Below are positions 10,559-20,947 of a DNA stretch of 21,029 nucleotides, piece after piece. Below the pieces are notes generated by a model. The model did no database searches and was not told the DNA's origin. It was given only the letters and a program-made list of their open reading frames with translations. The position numbers and the translations under genes are program-made. The first letter of the stretch is position 1, and each line of letters opens with the position of its first letter. The stretch is from Plasmopara viticola. Its lineage: Eukaryota > Oomycota > Peronosporomycetes > Peronosporales > Peronosporaceae. Location of the stretch: contig MBPM02000352.1 of assembly GCA_001695595.3 (NCBI GenBank), positions 1-21,029 on the forward strand, written 5' to 3'.

Positions 10559-11758
10559 CCGTATATCTTCACAGCATTTCACGAGATCGAACATACGCTT
10601 TGTTGTTGCTCTATTGCGTTTACGTGCGTCAAGAATGATTGAAAGGAAGGATCTTAGGCCGTATATCTTCACAGCATTTCACGAGATCGAACATACGCTT
10701 AGTTGTGCTTCTATTGCGTCTGCACACGTCTGGAATGGTAGAAAGGACGTATCTATGGCCGTACATCATCTCAGTACTGCACAAGAGCGACAATACGCTA
10801 AGTTGTGCATCTATTGCGTCTGCACACGTCTAGAATGATAGAAAGGCCGTATCTATGGTCATATATCATCTCAGCACTTCACAAGAGCGAACATACGCTT
10901 AGTTGTGAGTCTATTGCGTGTGCACACGTCTAGAACGATAGAAAGGACGTATCCACAGCCGTATATCTTTACAGCACTTAGCAAGAGCGAATATTCGCTT
11001 TGTTGTTGCTATATTGCATCTGCGCACGTCTAGAACGATAGATAGGACGTATCTATGACCGTACATCATCCCAGCACTTCACAAGAGCGACAATACGCTT
11101 AGTTGTGCATCGATTGCATCTGCACACGTCTAGAACAGTAGAAAAGACGTATCTATGGCTGTATATCATCCCAGCACTTCACAAGAGCGACTATACGCTT
11201 GGTTGCGACCTTTTGCGGCTGCGCACTTCTAGAAATATATGAAAAAAACTATATATGGCCGTATATCTTCACAGCATTTCACGAGAGCGAACATATGCTT
11301 AGCTGTGCTTCTATTGCGTCTGCACACGTCTGGAATGGTAGAAAGGACGTATCTATGGCCGTACATCATCTCAGAACTTCACAAGAGCGACAATACGCTA
11401 CGTTGTGCATCTATTGCGTCTGCACACGTCTAAAATGATAGAAAGGCCGTATCTATGGTCATATATCATCTCAGCACTTCACAAGAGCAAATATACGCTT
11501 AGTTGTGCATCTATTGCGTGTGCACACGTCTAGAACGATAGAAAGGACGTATCTACAGCCGTATATCTTTACAGCACTTACCAAGAGCGAATATTCGCTT
11601 TGTTGTTGCTATATTGCAGCTGCGCACGTCTAGAATAATAGATAGGACGTATCTAAGACCGTACATCATCCCAGCACTTCCCAAGAGCGACAATACGCTA
11701 AGTTGTGCATCTATTGCGGCTGCACACGTCTAGAATGATAGAAAGGTCGTATCTATTG

Positions 11759-14700
11759 TCATATATCATCTCAGCACTTCACAAGAGCGAATATACGCTT
11801 AGTTGTGAATCTATTGCGTGTGCACACGTCTAGAACGATAGAAAGGACGTATCTACAGCCGTATATCTTTACAGCACTTACCAAGAGCGAATATTCGCTT
11901 TGTTGTTGCTATATTGCGTCTGCACACGTCTGGAATGGTAGAAAGAACGTATCTATGGCCGTACATCATCTCAGAACTTCACAAGAGCGACAATACGCTA
12001 AGTTGTGCATCTATTGCGTCTGCACACGTCTTGAATGGTAGAAAGGACGTATCTATGGCCGTACATCATCTCAGTACTGCACAAGAGCGACAATACGCTT
12101 AGTTGTGAATCTATTGCGTGTGCACACGTCTAGAACGATAGAAAGGACGTATCTACAGCCGTATATCTTTACAGCACTTACCAAGAGCGAATATTCGCTT
12201 TGTTGTTGCTATATTGCATCTGCGCACGTCTAGAATGATAGATAGGACGTATCTATGACCGTACACCATCCCAGCACGTCACAAGAGCGACAATACGCTT
12301 AGGTGTGCATCTATTGCGTCTGCACACGTCTAGAATGGTAGATAGGACGTATCTATGGCTGTATATCATCCCAGCACTTCACAAGAGCGGCAGGACGCTT
12401 AGTTGTGCATCTATTGCGTCTGCTCACGTGTAGAACAGTGGAAAAGACGTATCTGTGGCTGTATATCATCCCAGCACTTCACAAGAGCGACTATACGCTT
12501 GGTTGCGACCCTTTTGCGGCTGCGCACTTCTAGAAAGATAAACAAACGTATATATGGCCGTATATCTCCACAGCATTTCACGAGATCGAACATACGCTTT
12601 GTTGTTGCTCTATTGCGTTTACGTGTGTCAAGAATGATTGAAAGGAAGGATCTTAGGCCGTATATCTTCACAGCAATTCCCAAGAGCGAATATACGCTTA
12701 GCTGTGCTTCTATTGCGTCTGCACACGTCTGGAATGGTAGAAAGAACGTATCTATGGCCGTACATCATCTCAGTACTTCACAAGAGCGACAATACGCTAA
12801 GTTGTGCATCTATTGCGTCTGCACACGTCTGGAATGGTAGAGAGGACGTATCTATGGCTGTAAATCATCCCAGCATTTCACAAGAGCGGCAATACGCTTA
12901 GTTGTGCATCTATTGCGTCTGCTCACGTCTAGAACAGTAGAAAAGACGTATCTATGGCTGTATATCATCCCAGCACTCCACAAGAGCGACTATACGCTTG
13001 GTTGCGACCCTTTTGCGGCTGCGCACTTCTAGAAAGATACAAAAAAAACGTATATATGGCCGTATATCTCCACAGCAATTCATGAGATCGAACATACGCT
13101 TAGCTGTGCTTCTATTGCGTCTGCACACGTCTGGAATGGTAGAAAGGACGTATCTATGGCCGTACATCATCTCAGAACTTTACAAGAGCGACAATACGCT
13201 AAGTTGTGCATCTATTGCGTCTGCACACGTCTAGAATGGTGGACAGGCCGTATCTATGGCTGTATATCATCTCAGCACTTCACACGAGCGAATATACGCT
13301 TAGTTGTGAATCTATTGCGTGTGCACACGTCAAGAATGATAGAAAGGACGTATCTACAGCCGTATATCTTTACAGCCCTTATCAAGAGCGAATATTCGCT
13401 TTGTTGTTGCTATATTGCATCTGCGCACGTCTAGAATGATAGATAGGACGTATCTATGACCGTACATCATCTCAGTACTGCACAAGAGCGACAATACGCT
13501 AAGTTATGCATCTATTGCGTCTGCACACGTCTAGAATGGTAGAGAGGACGTATCTATGGCTGTATATCATCCCAGCACTTCACAAGAGCGGCAATACGCT
13601 TAGTTGTGCATCTATTGCGTCTGCTCACGTCTAGAACAGTAAAAAAGACGTATCTATGGCTGTATATCATCCCAGCACTTCACAAGAGCGACTATACGCT
13701 TGGTTGCGACCCTTTTGCGTGTGCACACGTCTAGAATGATAGAAAGGCCGTATCTATGGTCATATATCATCTCAGCACTCTACAAGAGCGAATATACGCT
13801 TAATTGTGAATTTATTGCGCGTGCACACGTCTAGAACGATAGAAAGGACGTATCTACAGCCGTATATCGTTACAGCACTTATCAAGAGCGAATATTCGCT
13901 TTGTTGTTGCTATATTGCATTTGCGCACGTCTAGAATGATAGAAAGGACGTATCTATGACCGTACATCATCCCAGCACTTCACAAGAGCGACAATACGCT
14001 TAGTTGTGAATCTATTGCATCTGCACACGTCTAGAATAGTAGATAGGATGTATCTATAGCTGTATATCATCCCAGCACTTCACAAGAGCGGCAATACGCT
14101 TGGTTGCGACCCTTTTGCGGCTGCGCACTTCTAGAAAGATATAAAAAAACGTATATATGGCCGTATATCTTCACAGCATTTCACGAGATCGAACACTCGC
14201 TTAGATGTGCTTCTTTTGCGTCTGCACACGTCTGGAATGGTAGAAAGGCCGTATCTATGGCCGTACATCATCTCAGCACTCTACAAGAGCGAATATACGC
14301 TTAATTGAGAATCTATTGCGCGTGCACACGTCTAGAACGATAGAAAGGACGTATCTACAGCCTTATATCTTTACAGCACTTACCAAGAGCGAATATTCGC
14401 TTTGTTGTTGCTATATTGCATTTGCGCACGTCTAGAATGATAGATAGGACGTATCTATGACCGTACATCATCCCAGGACTTCACAAGAGCGACAATACGC
14501 TTAGTTGGGCATCGATTGCATCTGCACTCGTCTAGAATGGATGATAGGACGTATCTATGACTGTATATCATCCCAGCACTTCACAAGAGCGGCGATACGC
14601 TTAGTTGTGCATCTATTGCGTCTGCTTACGTCTACAACAGTAGAAAAGACGTATCTATGGCTGTATATCATCCCAGCACTTCACAAGAGCGACTATACGC

Positions 14701-15760
14701 TTGGTTGCGACCCTTTTGCAGCTGCGCACTTCTAGAAATATATGAAAAAAACTATATATGGCCGTATATCTTCACAGCATTTCAAAAGATCGAACATACG
14801 CTTAGCTGTGCTTCTATTGCGTCTGCACACGTCTGGAATGGTAGAAAGGACGTATCTATGGCCGTACATCATCTCACTACTTCACAAGAGCGACAATACG
14901 CTAAGTTGTGCATCTATTGCGTCTGCACACGTCTAAAATGATAGAAAGGCCGTATCTATGGTCATATATCGTCTCAGCACTTCACAAGAGCAAATAAACG
15001 CTTAGTTGTGCATCTATTGCGTGTGCACACGTCTAGAACGATAGAAAGGACGTATCTACAGCCGTACATCTTCACAGCACTTACCAAAAGCGAATATTCG
15101 CTTTGTTTTTGATATATTGCATCTGCGCACGTCTAGAATGATAGATAGGACGTATCTATGACCGTACATCATCCCAGCACTTCACAAGAGCGACAATATG
15201 CTTAGTTGTGCATCTATTGCGTCTGCACACGTCTAGAATGGTAGATAGGACGTATCTATGGCTGTATATCATCCCAGCACTTTACAAGAGCGGCAATACG
15301 CTGAGTTGTGCTTCTTTTGCGTCTGCTCACGTCTAGAACAGTAGAAAAGGCGTATCTATGGCTGTATATCATCCCAGCACTTCACAAGAGCGACTATACG
15401 CTTGGTTGCGACCCTTTTGCGGCTGCGCACTTCTAGAAAGATAAAAAAACGTATATATGGCCGTATATCTTCACAGCATTTCACGAGATCGAACATACGC
15501 TTTGTTGTTGCTCTATTGCGTTTACGTGCGTCAAGAATGATTGAAAGGAAGGATCTTAGGCCGTATATCTTCACAGCATTTCACGAGATCGAACATACGC
15601 TTAGTTGTGCTTCTATTGCGTCTGCACACGTCTGTAATGGTAGAAAGGACGTATCTTTGGCCGTACATCATCTCAGTACTGCACAAGAGCGACAATACGC
15701 TAAGTTGTGCATCTATTGCGGCTGCACATGTCTAGAATGATAGAAAGGCTGTATCTATGG
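11759..15760. repeat. 49-monomer superunit, copy 2 (first 40 monomers)
   Basis: Forty monomers repeat the order of copy 1 one for one, including each hybrid. The offset starts at 4898 bp, rises in five single-base steps to 4903, then falls to 4902 after the K monomer at 15362. The start, 11759-12158, looks identical to 6861-7260. Similarity breaks at about 15761, where copy 1 goes on as O-P-Q/R but this copy continues into O-P'-S-T. Confidence 0.88.
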
Positions 15761-16159
15761 TCATATATCATCTCAGCACTTCACAAGAGCGAATATACGC
15801 TAAGTTGTGCATCTATTGCGTGTGCACACGTCTAGAATGATAGAAAGGACGTATCTACAGCCGTATATCTTCACAGCACTTCCCAAGAGCGAATATACGC
15901 TTTGTTGTTGCTTTATTGCGTCTGCGCACGTCTAGAATAATAGATAGGCCGTATCTATGGTCATATCACATCTCGGCACTTCGCAAGAGCGACAATACGC
16001 TTAGTTGTTGATAGTTGCGTCTGCACACGTCTAGAATGTTACAAAGGCCGTATATATGGTCGTATATCATCTCGGCACTTCACAAGAGCGACAATACGCT
16101 AAGTTGTGCATCTATTGCGTCTGCACACGTCTAGAATGATAGAAAGGCCGTATCTATGG
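14962..16159. repeat. 12-monomer duplication, copy a (1198 bp)
   Basis: Order O, P, Q, R, K, L, L/M, N, O, P', S, T, with starts from 14962 to 16060. It overlaps the end of superunit copy 2. By eye it differs from the next copy at only about four places (for example CCGTACATCTTCACAG against CCGTATATCTTTACAG at 15062) until the last monomer. That monomer is a T/N hybrid: it begins TCGTATATCATCTCGGCAC like T and ends ACGCTAAGTTG...AAAGGCCG like N, marking the exchange point. Confidence 0.88.
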
Positions 16160-17356
16160 TCATATATCGTCTCAGCACTTCACAAGAGCAAATAAACGCT
16201 TAGTTGTGCATCTATTGCGTGTGCACACGTCTAGAACGATAGAAAGGACGTATCTACAGCCGTATATCTTTACAGCACTTACCAAAAGCGAATATTCGCT
16301 TTGTTTTTGATATATTGCATCTGCGCACGTCTAGAATGATAGATAGGACGTATCTATGACCGTACATCATCCCAGCACTTCACAAGAGCGACAATACGCT
16401 TAGTTGTGCATCTATTGCGTCTGCACACGTCTAGAATGGTAGATAGGACGTATCTATGGCTGTATATCATCCCAGCACTTTACAAGAGCGGCAATACGCT
16501 GAGTTGTGCTTCTTTTGCGTCTGCTCACGTCTAGAACAGTAGAAAAGGCGTATCTATGGCTGTATATCATCCAGCACTTCACAAGAGCGACTATACGCTT
16601 GGTTGCGACCCTTTTGCGGCTGCGCACTTCTAGAAAGATAAAAAAACGTATATATGGCCGTATATCTTCACAGCATTTCACGAGATCGAACATACGCTTT
16701 GTTGTTGCTCTATTGCGTTTACGTGCGTCAAGAATGATTGAAAGGAAGGATCTTAGGCCGTATATCTTCACAGCATTTCACGAGATCGAACATACGCTTA
16801 GTTGTGCTTCTATTGCGTCTGCACACGTCTGTAATGGTAGAAAGGACGTATCTTTGGCCGTACATCATCTCAGTACTGCACAAGAGCGACAATACGCTAA
16901 GTTGTGCATCTATTGCGGCTGCACATGTCTAGAATGATAGAAAGGCTGTATCTATGGTCATATATCATCTCAGCACTTCACAAGAGCGAATATACGCTAA
17001 GTTGTGCATCTATTGCGTGTGCACACGTCTAGAATGATAGAAAGGACGTATCTACAGCCGTATATCTTCACAGCACTTCCCAAGAGCGAATATACGCTTT
17101 GTTGTTGCTTTATTGCGTCTGCGCACGTCTAGAATAATAGATAGGCCGTATCTATGGTCATATCACATCTCGGCACTTCGCAAGAGCGACAATACGCTTA
17201 GTTGTTGATAGTTGCGTCTGCACACGTCTAGAATGTTACAAAGGCCGTATATATGGTCGTATATCATCTCGGCACTTCACAAGAGCGACAATACGCATAG
17301 TTGTGCATCTATTGCGTCTGCACACGTCTAGAATGGTAGAAAAGACGTATCTATGG
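16160..17356. repeat. 12-monomer duplication, copy b (1197 bp)
   Basis: Same order O, P, Q, R, K, L, L/M, N, O, P', S, T. The last T monomer (17257-17356) has ACGCATAGTTG and GTAGAAAAGACG, the same as the T at 20051, so this is the unrecombined right border. A one-base deletion (CATCCAG) occurs in the K monomer near 16570. The near identity with copy a makes this one of the youngest events in the window. Confidence 0.88.
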
Positions 17357-18055
17357 TCATATATTATCTCAGCACTTCACACGAGCAAATATAGGCTTAG
17401 TTGTGAAAATTTTGCGTCTGCACACGTCTAGAATGGTACAAAGGCCGTATGTATGGTCGTATATCATCTCAGCACTTCACAAGAGCGACAATACGCATAG
17501 TTGTGCATCTATTGCGTCTACGGACGTCTAAAATGATAGAAAGTACGTATCTATGGCCGTAAAAAAATAAAGCACTATACGAGAGCAAAAATAATCTTTG
17601 TTGTTGCTTTATTGCGTCTGCGCACTCTAGAATGATAGCTAGGACGTATCTATGGCAGTAGATCATCTCAGCACTTCGCAAGAGTGACAATACGCTTAGT
17701 TGTGAATCTATTGCGTCTGAGCACGTCTAGAATGGTAGATAGGCCGTATCTCTGGTCATATATCATCTCGGCACTTCACAAGAGCGACAATACGCTTAGT
17801 TGTGCATCTATTGCGTCTGCACACGTCCTGAATGATAGATAGGACGTATCTATGGTCATATATCATTTCAGCACTTCACACGGGCAAATATAGGCTTAGT
17901 TTTGAATCTATTGCGTCTTCGCGCGTCCAGAATGATAGAAAGAACGTATCTATAGCCGTTTATTGTTACAGCACTTCCCAAGAGCGAATATTCGCTTTGT
18001 TGTCGCTTTATTGCGTCTGTGCGCGTCTAGAACAGTAGAAAAGACGTATCTATGG
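17058..18055. repeat. Divergent block P'-S-T-U-V-W-X-Y-Z-P'' (copy 1)
   Basis: Ten monomers with types seen mainly here and at 19852-20947. S begins TCATATCACATCTCGG and has GTTGTTGATAGTTGCG. U has CACACGAGCAAATATAGGC. V has CTACGGACGTC. W is A-rich. Y has CACGTCCTGAATG. Z has GTCTTCGCGCGTCC. P'' has TTGTTGTCGCTTTATTGCG and ends in an R-like tail AGAACAGTAGAAAAGACG. U and Z lose the AGCG arm (GAGCAAATATAGGC). This is the most divergent set in the array. Confidence 0.85.
17557..17655. repeat. A-rich divergent monomer W (copy 1)
   Basis: Starts CCGTAAAAAAATAAAGCACT, where other monomers have CCGTATATCTTCACAGCACT, and continues CGAGAGCAAAAATAATCTTT. The conserved CGCT arm of the dyad is gone. 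The right half (TTGTTGTTGCTTTATTGCG) is of the P'/L group, so W is a derived member of that group, not foreign DNA. Confidence 0.85.
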
Positions 18056-19851
18056 CTGTATATCATCCCAGCACTTCACAAGAGCGACTATACGCTTGGT
18101 TGCGACCCTTTTGCGGCTGCGCACATCTAGAAAGATAAACAAACGTATATATGGCCGTATATCTTCACAGCATTTCACGAGATCGAACATACGCTTTGTT
18201 GTTGCTCTATTGCGTTTACGTGCGTCTAGAATGACTGAAAGGAAGGTTCTTAGGCCGTATATCTTCACAGCAATTCCCAAGAGCGAATATAGGCTTAGTT
18301 GTGCTTCTATTGCGTCTGCACATGTCTGGAATTGTAGAAAGGACGTATCTATGGCCGTACATCATCTCAGTACTGCACAAGAGCGACAATACGCTAAGTT
18401 GTGCATCTATTGCGGCTGCACATGTCTAGAATGATAGAAAGGCCGTATCTATGGTCATATATCATCTCAGCACTTCACAAGAGCGAATATACGCTAAGTT
18501 GTGTATCTATTGCGTGTGCACACGTCTAGAACGATGGAAAGGACGTATCTACAGCCGTATATCTTTGCAGCACTTATCAAGAGCGAATATTCGCTTTGTT
18601 GTTGCTATATTGCATTTGCGCTCGTATAGAATGATAGATAGGACGTATCTATGACCGTACATCATCCCAGCACTTCACAAGAGCGACTATACGCTTGGTT
18701 GCGACCCTTTTGCGGCTGCGCACTTCTAGAATGATAAACAAACGTATATATGGCCGTATATCTTCGCAGCATTTCACGAGATCGAACATACGCTTTGTTG
18801 TTGCTCTATTGCGTTTACGTGCGTCTAGAATGATTGAAAGGAAGGATCTTAGGCCGTATATCTTCACAGCAATTCCCAAGAGCGAATGTAGGCTTAGTTG
18901 TGCTTCTATTGCGTCTGCACATGTCTGGAATGGTAGAAAGGATGTATCTATGGCCGTACATCATCTCACTACTTCACAAGAGCGACAATACGCTAAGTTG
19001 TGCATCTATTGCGTCTGCACACGTCTAGAATGATAGAAAGGCCGTATCTATGGTCATATATCATCTCAGCACTTCACAAGAGCGAATATACGCTTAATTG
19101 TGAATCTATTGCGTGTGCACACGTCTAGAACGATAGAAAGGACGTATCTACAGCCGTATATCTTTACAGCACTTACCAAGAGTGAATATTCGCTTTGTTG
19201 TTGCTATATTGCATCTGCGCACGTCTAGAATGATAGATAGGACGTATCTATGACCGTACATCATCCCAGCACTTCACAAGAGCGACAATACGCTTAGTTG
19301 TGCATCTATTGCGTCTGCACACGTCTAGAATTGTAGAAAAGACGTATCTATGGCTGTTTATCATCCTAACACTTCACAATAGCGACAATACGCTTAGTTG
19401 TGCATCTATTGCGTCTGCTCACGTCTAGAACAGTAGAAAAGACGTATCTATGGCTGTATATCATCCCAGCACTTCACAAGAGCGACTATACGCTTGGTTG
19501 CGACCCTTTTGCGGCCGCGCACTTCTAGAAAGATAAACAAACGTATATATGGCCGTATATCTTCACAGCATTTCACGAGATTGAACATACGCTTTGTTGT
19601 TGCTCTATTGCGTTTACGTGCGTCTAGAATGATTGAAAGGAAGGAACTTAGGCCGTATATCTTCACAGCAATTCCCAAGAGCGAATATAGGCTTAGTTGT
19701 GCTTCTATTGCGTCTGCACACGTCTGGAATGTAGAAAGGACGTATCTATGGCCGTACATCATCTCAGTACTTCACAAGAGCGAATATACGCTAAGTTGTG
19801 CATCTATTGCGTGTGCACACGTCTAGAACGATAGAAAGGACGTATCTACAG
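18056..19851. repeat. Three successive domain B HOR blocks (18 monomers)
   Basis: Order K-L-M-N-O-P (18056-18654), Q/K-L-M-N-O-P (18655-19253), Q-R-K-L-M-N/O (19254-19851). K-type monomers at 18056, 18655 and 19454 are spaced 599 and 799 bp, so a hexamer lacking Q and R stands next to a full octamer. The Q/K hybrid at 18655 begins like Q (CCGTACATCATCCCAGC) and becomes K at ACTATACGCTTGG, which explains the loss of two monomers. M monomers here have ATAGGC or GTAGGC in place of ATACGC. Confidence 0.86.
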
Positions 19852-20947
19852 CCGTATATCTTCACAGCACTTCCCAAGAGCGAATATACGCTTTGTTGTT
19901 GCTTTATTGCGTCTGCGCACGTCTAGAATAATAGATAAGCCGTATCTATGGTCATATCACATCTCGGCACTTCGCAAGAGCGACAATACGCTTAGTTGTT
20001 AATAGTTGCGTCTGCACACGTCTAGAATGTTACAAAGGCCGTATCTATGGTCGTATATCATCTCGGCACTTCACAAGAGCGACAATACGCATAGTTGTGC
20101 ATCTATTGCGTCTGCACACGTCTAGAATGGTAGAAAAGACGTATCTATGGTCATATATTATCTCAGCACTTCACACGAGCAAATATAGGCTTAGTTGTGA
20201 ATCTTTTGCGTCTGCACACGTCTAGAATGGTACAAAGGCCGTATGTATGGTCGTATATCATCTCAGCACTTCACAAGAGCGACAATACGCTTAGTTGTGC
20301 ATCTATTGCGTCTACGGACGTCCAAAATGTTAGAAAGTACGTATCTATGGCCGTAAAAAAAATAGCACTACACGAGAGCAAAAATAATCTTTGTTGTTGC
20401 TTTATTGCGTCTGCGCACTCTAGAATGATAGCTAGGACGTATCTATGGCCGTACATCATCTCAGCACTTCACGAGCTCTACAATACGCTTAGTTGTGCAT
20501 CTTTTGCGACTGCGGACGTCCAGAATGATAGATAGGACGTATCTATGGCCGTAGATCATCTCAGCACTTGCAAGAGCGACAATACGCTTAGTTGTGAATT
20601 TATTGCGTCTTCACACGTCTAGAATGGTAGATAGGCCGTATCTCTGGTCATATATCATCTCGGCACTTCACAAGAGCGACAATACGCTTAGTTGTGCATC
20701 TATTGCGTCTGCACACGTCCTGAATGATAGATAGGACGTATCTATGGTCATATATCATTTCAGCACTTCACACGAGCAAATAAAGGCTTAGTTGTGAATC
20801 GATTGCGTCTTCGCGCGTCTAGAATGATAGAAAGAACGTATCTATAGCCGTTTAATCGTTAACAGCATTCCAAGAGCGAATATTCGCTTTGTTGTCGCTT
20901 TATTGCGTCTGTGCGCGTCTAGAATGATAGATAGGACGCATCTATGA
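19852..20947. repeat. Divergent block P'-S-T-U-V-W-W2-X-Y-Z-P'' (copy 2)
   Basis: Eleven monomers matching 17058-18055 in the same order, offset 2794 bp at S and 2892 bp from Y on. The increase of about 100 bp is one extra monomer, W2, at 20449-20548, with CACGAGCTCTACAATACGC and CGACTGCGGACGTCCAG. P'' at 20848 ends in a P-like tail GATAGATAGGACGCATCTAT, whereas its partner at 17956 ends like R, so the right borders differ by exchange. Confidence 0.86.
20351..20448. repeat. A-rich divergent monomer W (copy 2)
   Basis: Starts CCGTAAAAAAAATAGCACTA and continues CGAGAGCAAAAATAATC, matching the W monomer at 17557 apart from A-run length and a few bases. The run of eight As is among the longest in the window. 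Confidence 0.85.

Larger units (their letters stand above)
6861..11758. repeat. 49-monomer superunit, copy 1 (4898 bp)
   Basis: Forty-nine monomers from a type O at 6861 to a Q/N hybrid ending at 11758. The order is O, P/M, N, N/O, P, Q, R, K, L, M, N, R, K, L/M, N, O, P, N, R, K/N, O, P, Q, R/K, L/M, N/O, P, Q, R, K, L/M, N, O, P, Q, R, K', L, L/M, N, O, P, Q/R, K, L/M, N, O, P, Q/N. This irregular series restarts at 11759 with the same hybrids, so the superunit, not the octamer, was the last large unit amplified. The final nine monomers have no counterpart in copy 2. Confidence 0.88.
6988..20888. repeat. Recurring perfect 14-bp palindrome AGCGAATATTCGCT in P-type monomers
   Basis: The palindrome begins at 6988, 7288, 8486, 8984, 9485, 10186, 10986, 11586, 11886, 12186, 13387, 13887, 14388, 15089, 16287, 17983, 18582 and 20875 (18 sites). 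It is the strongest form of a dyad AGCG-N6-CGCT present at the same phase in most other monomers, where the six central bases are usually ACAATA or AATATA. No perfect form is seen in domain A. Spacings are close to multiples of 100 bp. It may be a protein-binding site or simply the conserved core of the family; sequence alone does not decide. Confidence 0.8.

Noticed and set aside
12403..12840. Longest open reading frame (about 145 codons) and many similar ones of 60-144 codons
   Set aside because: They are by-products of the satellite. The 100-bp period shifts frame each monomer, the predicted peptides are the same short phrases in three frames, they occur on both strands, and no ribosome site, splice signal or domain is visible.
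17557..17600. A-rich stretch as a retroelement poly(A) tail or insertion scar
   Set aside because: The stretch replaces monomer sequence in phase and without added length; there is no target-site duplication or foreign flanking sequence.
19511..19518. Rare NotI site GCGGCCGC
   Set aside because: It is a one-base change from GCGGCTGC in a K monomer; useful at most as a private marker, with no sign of function.
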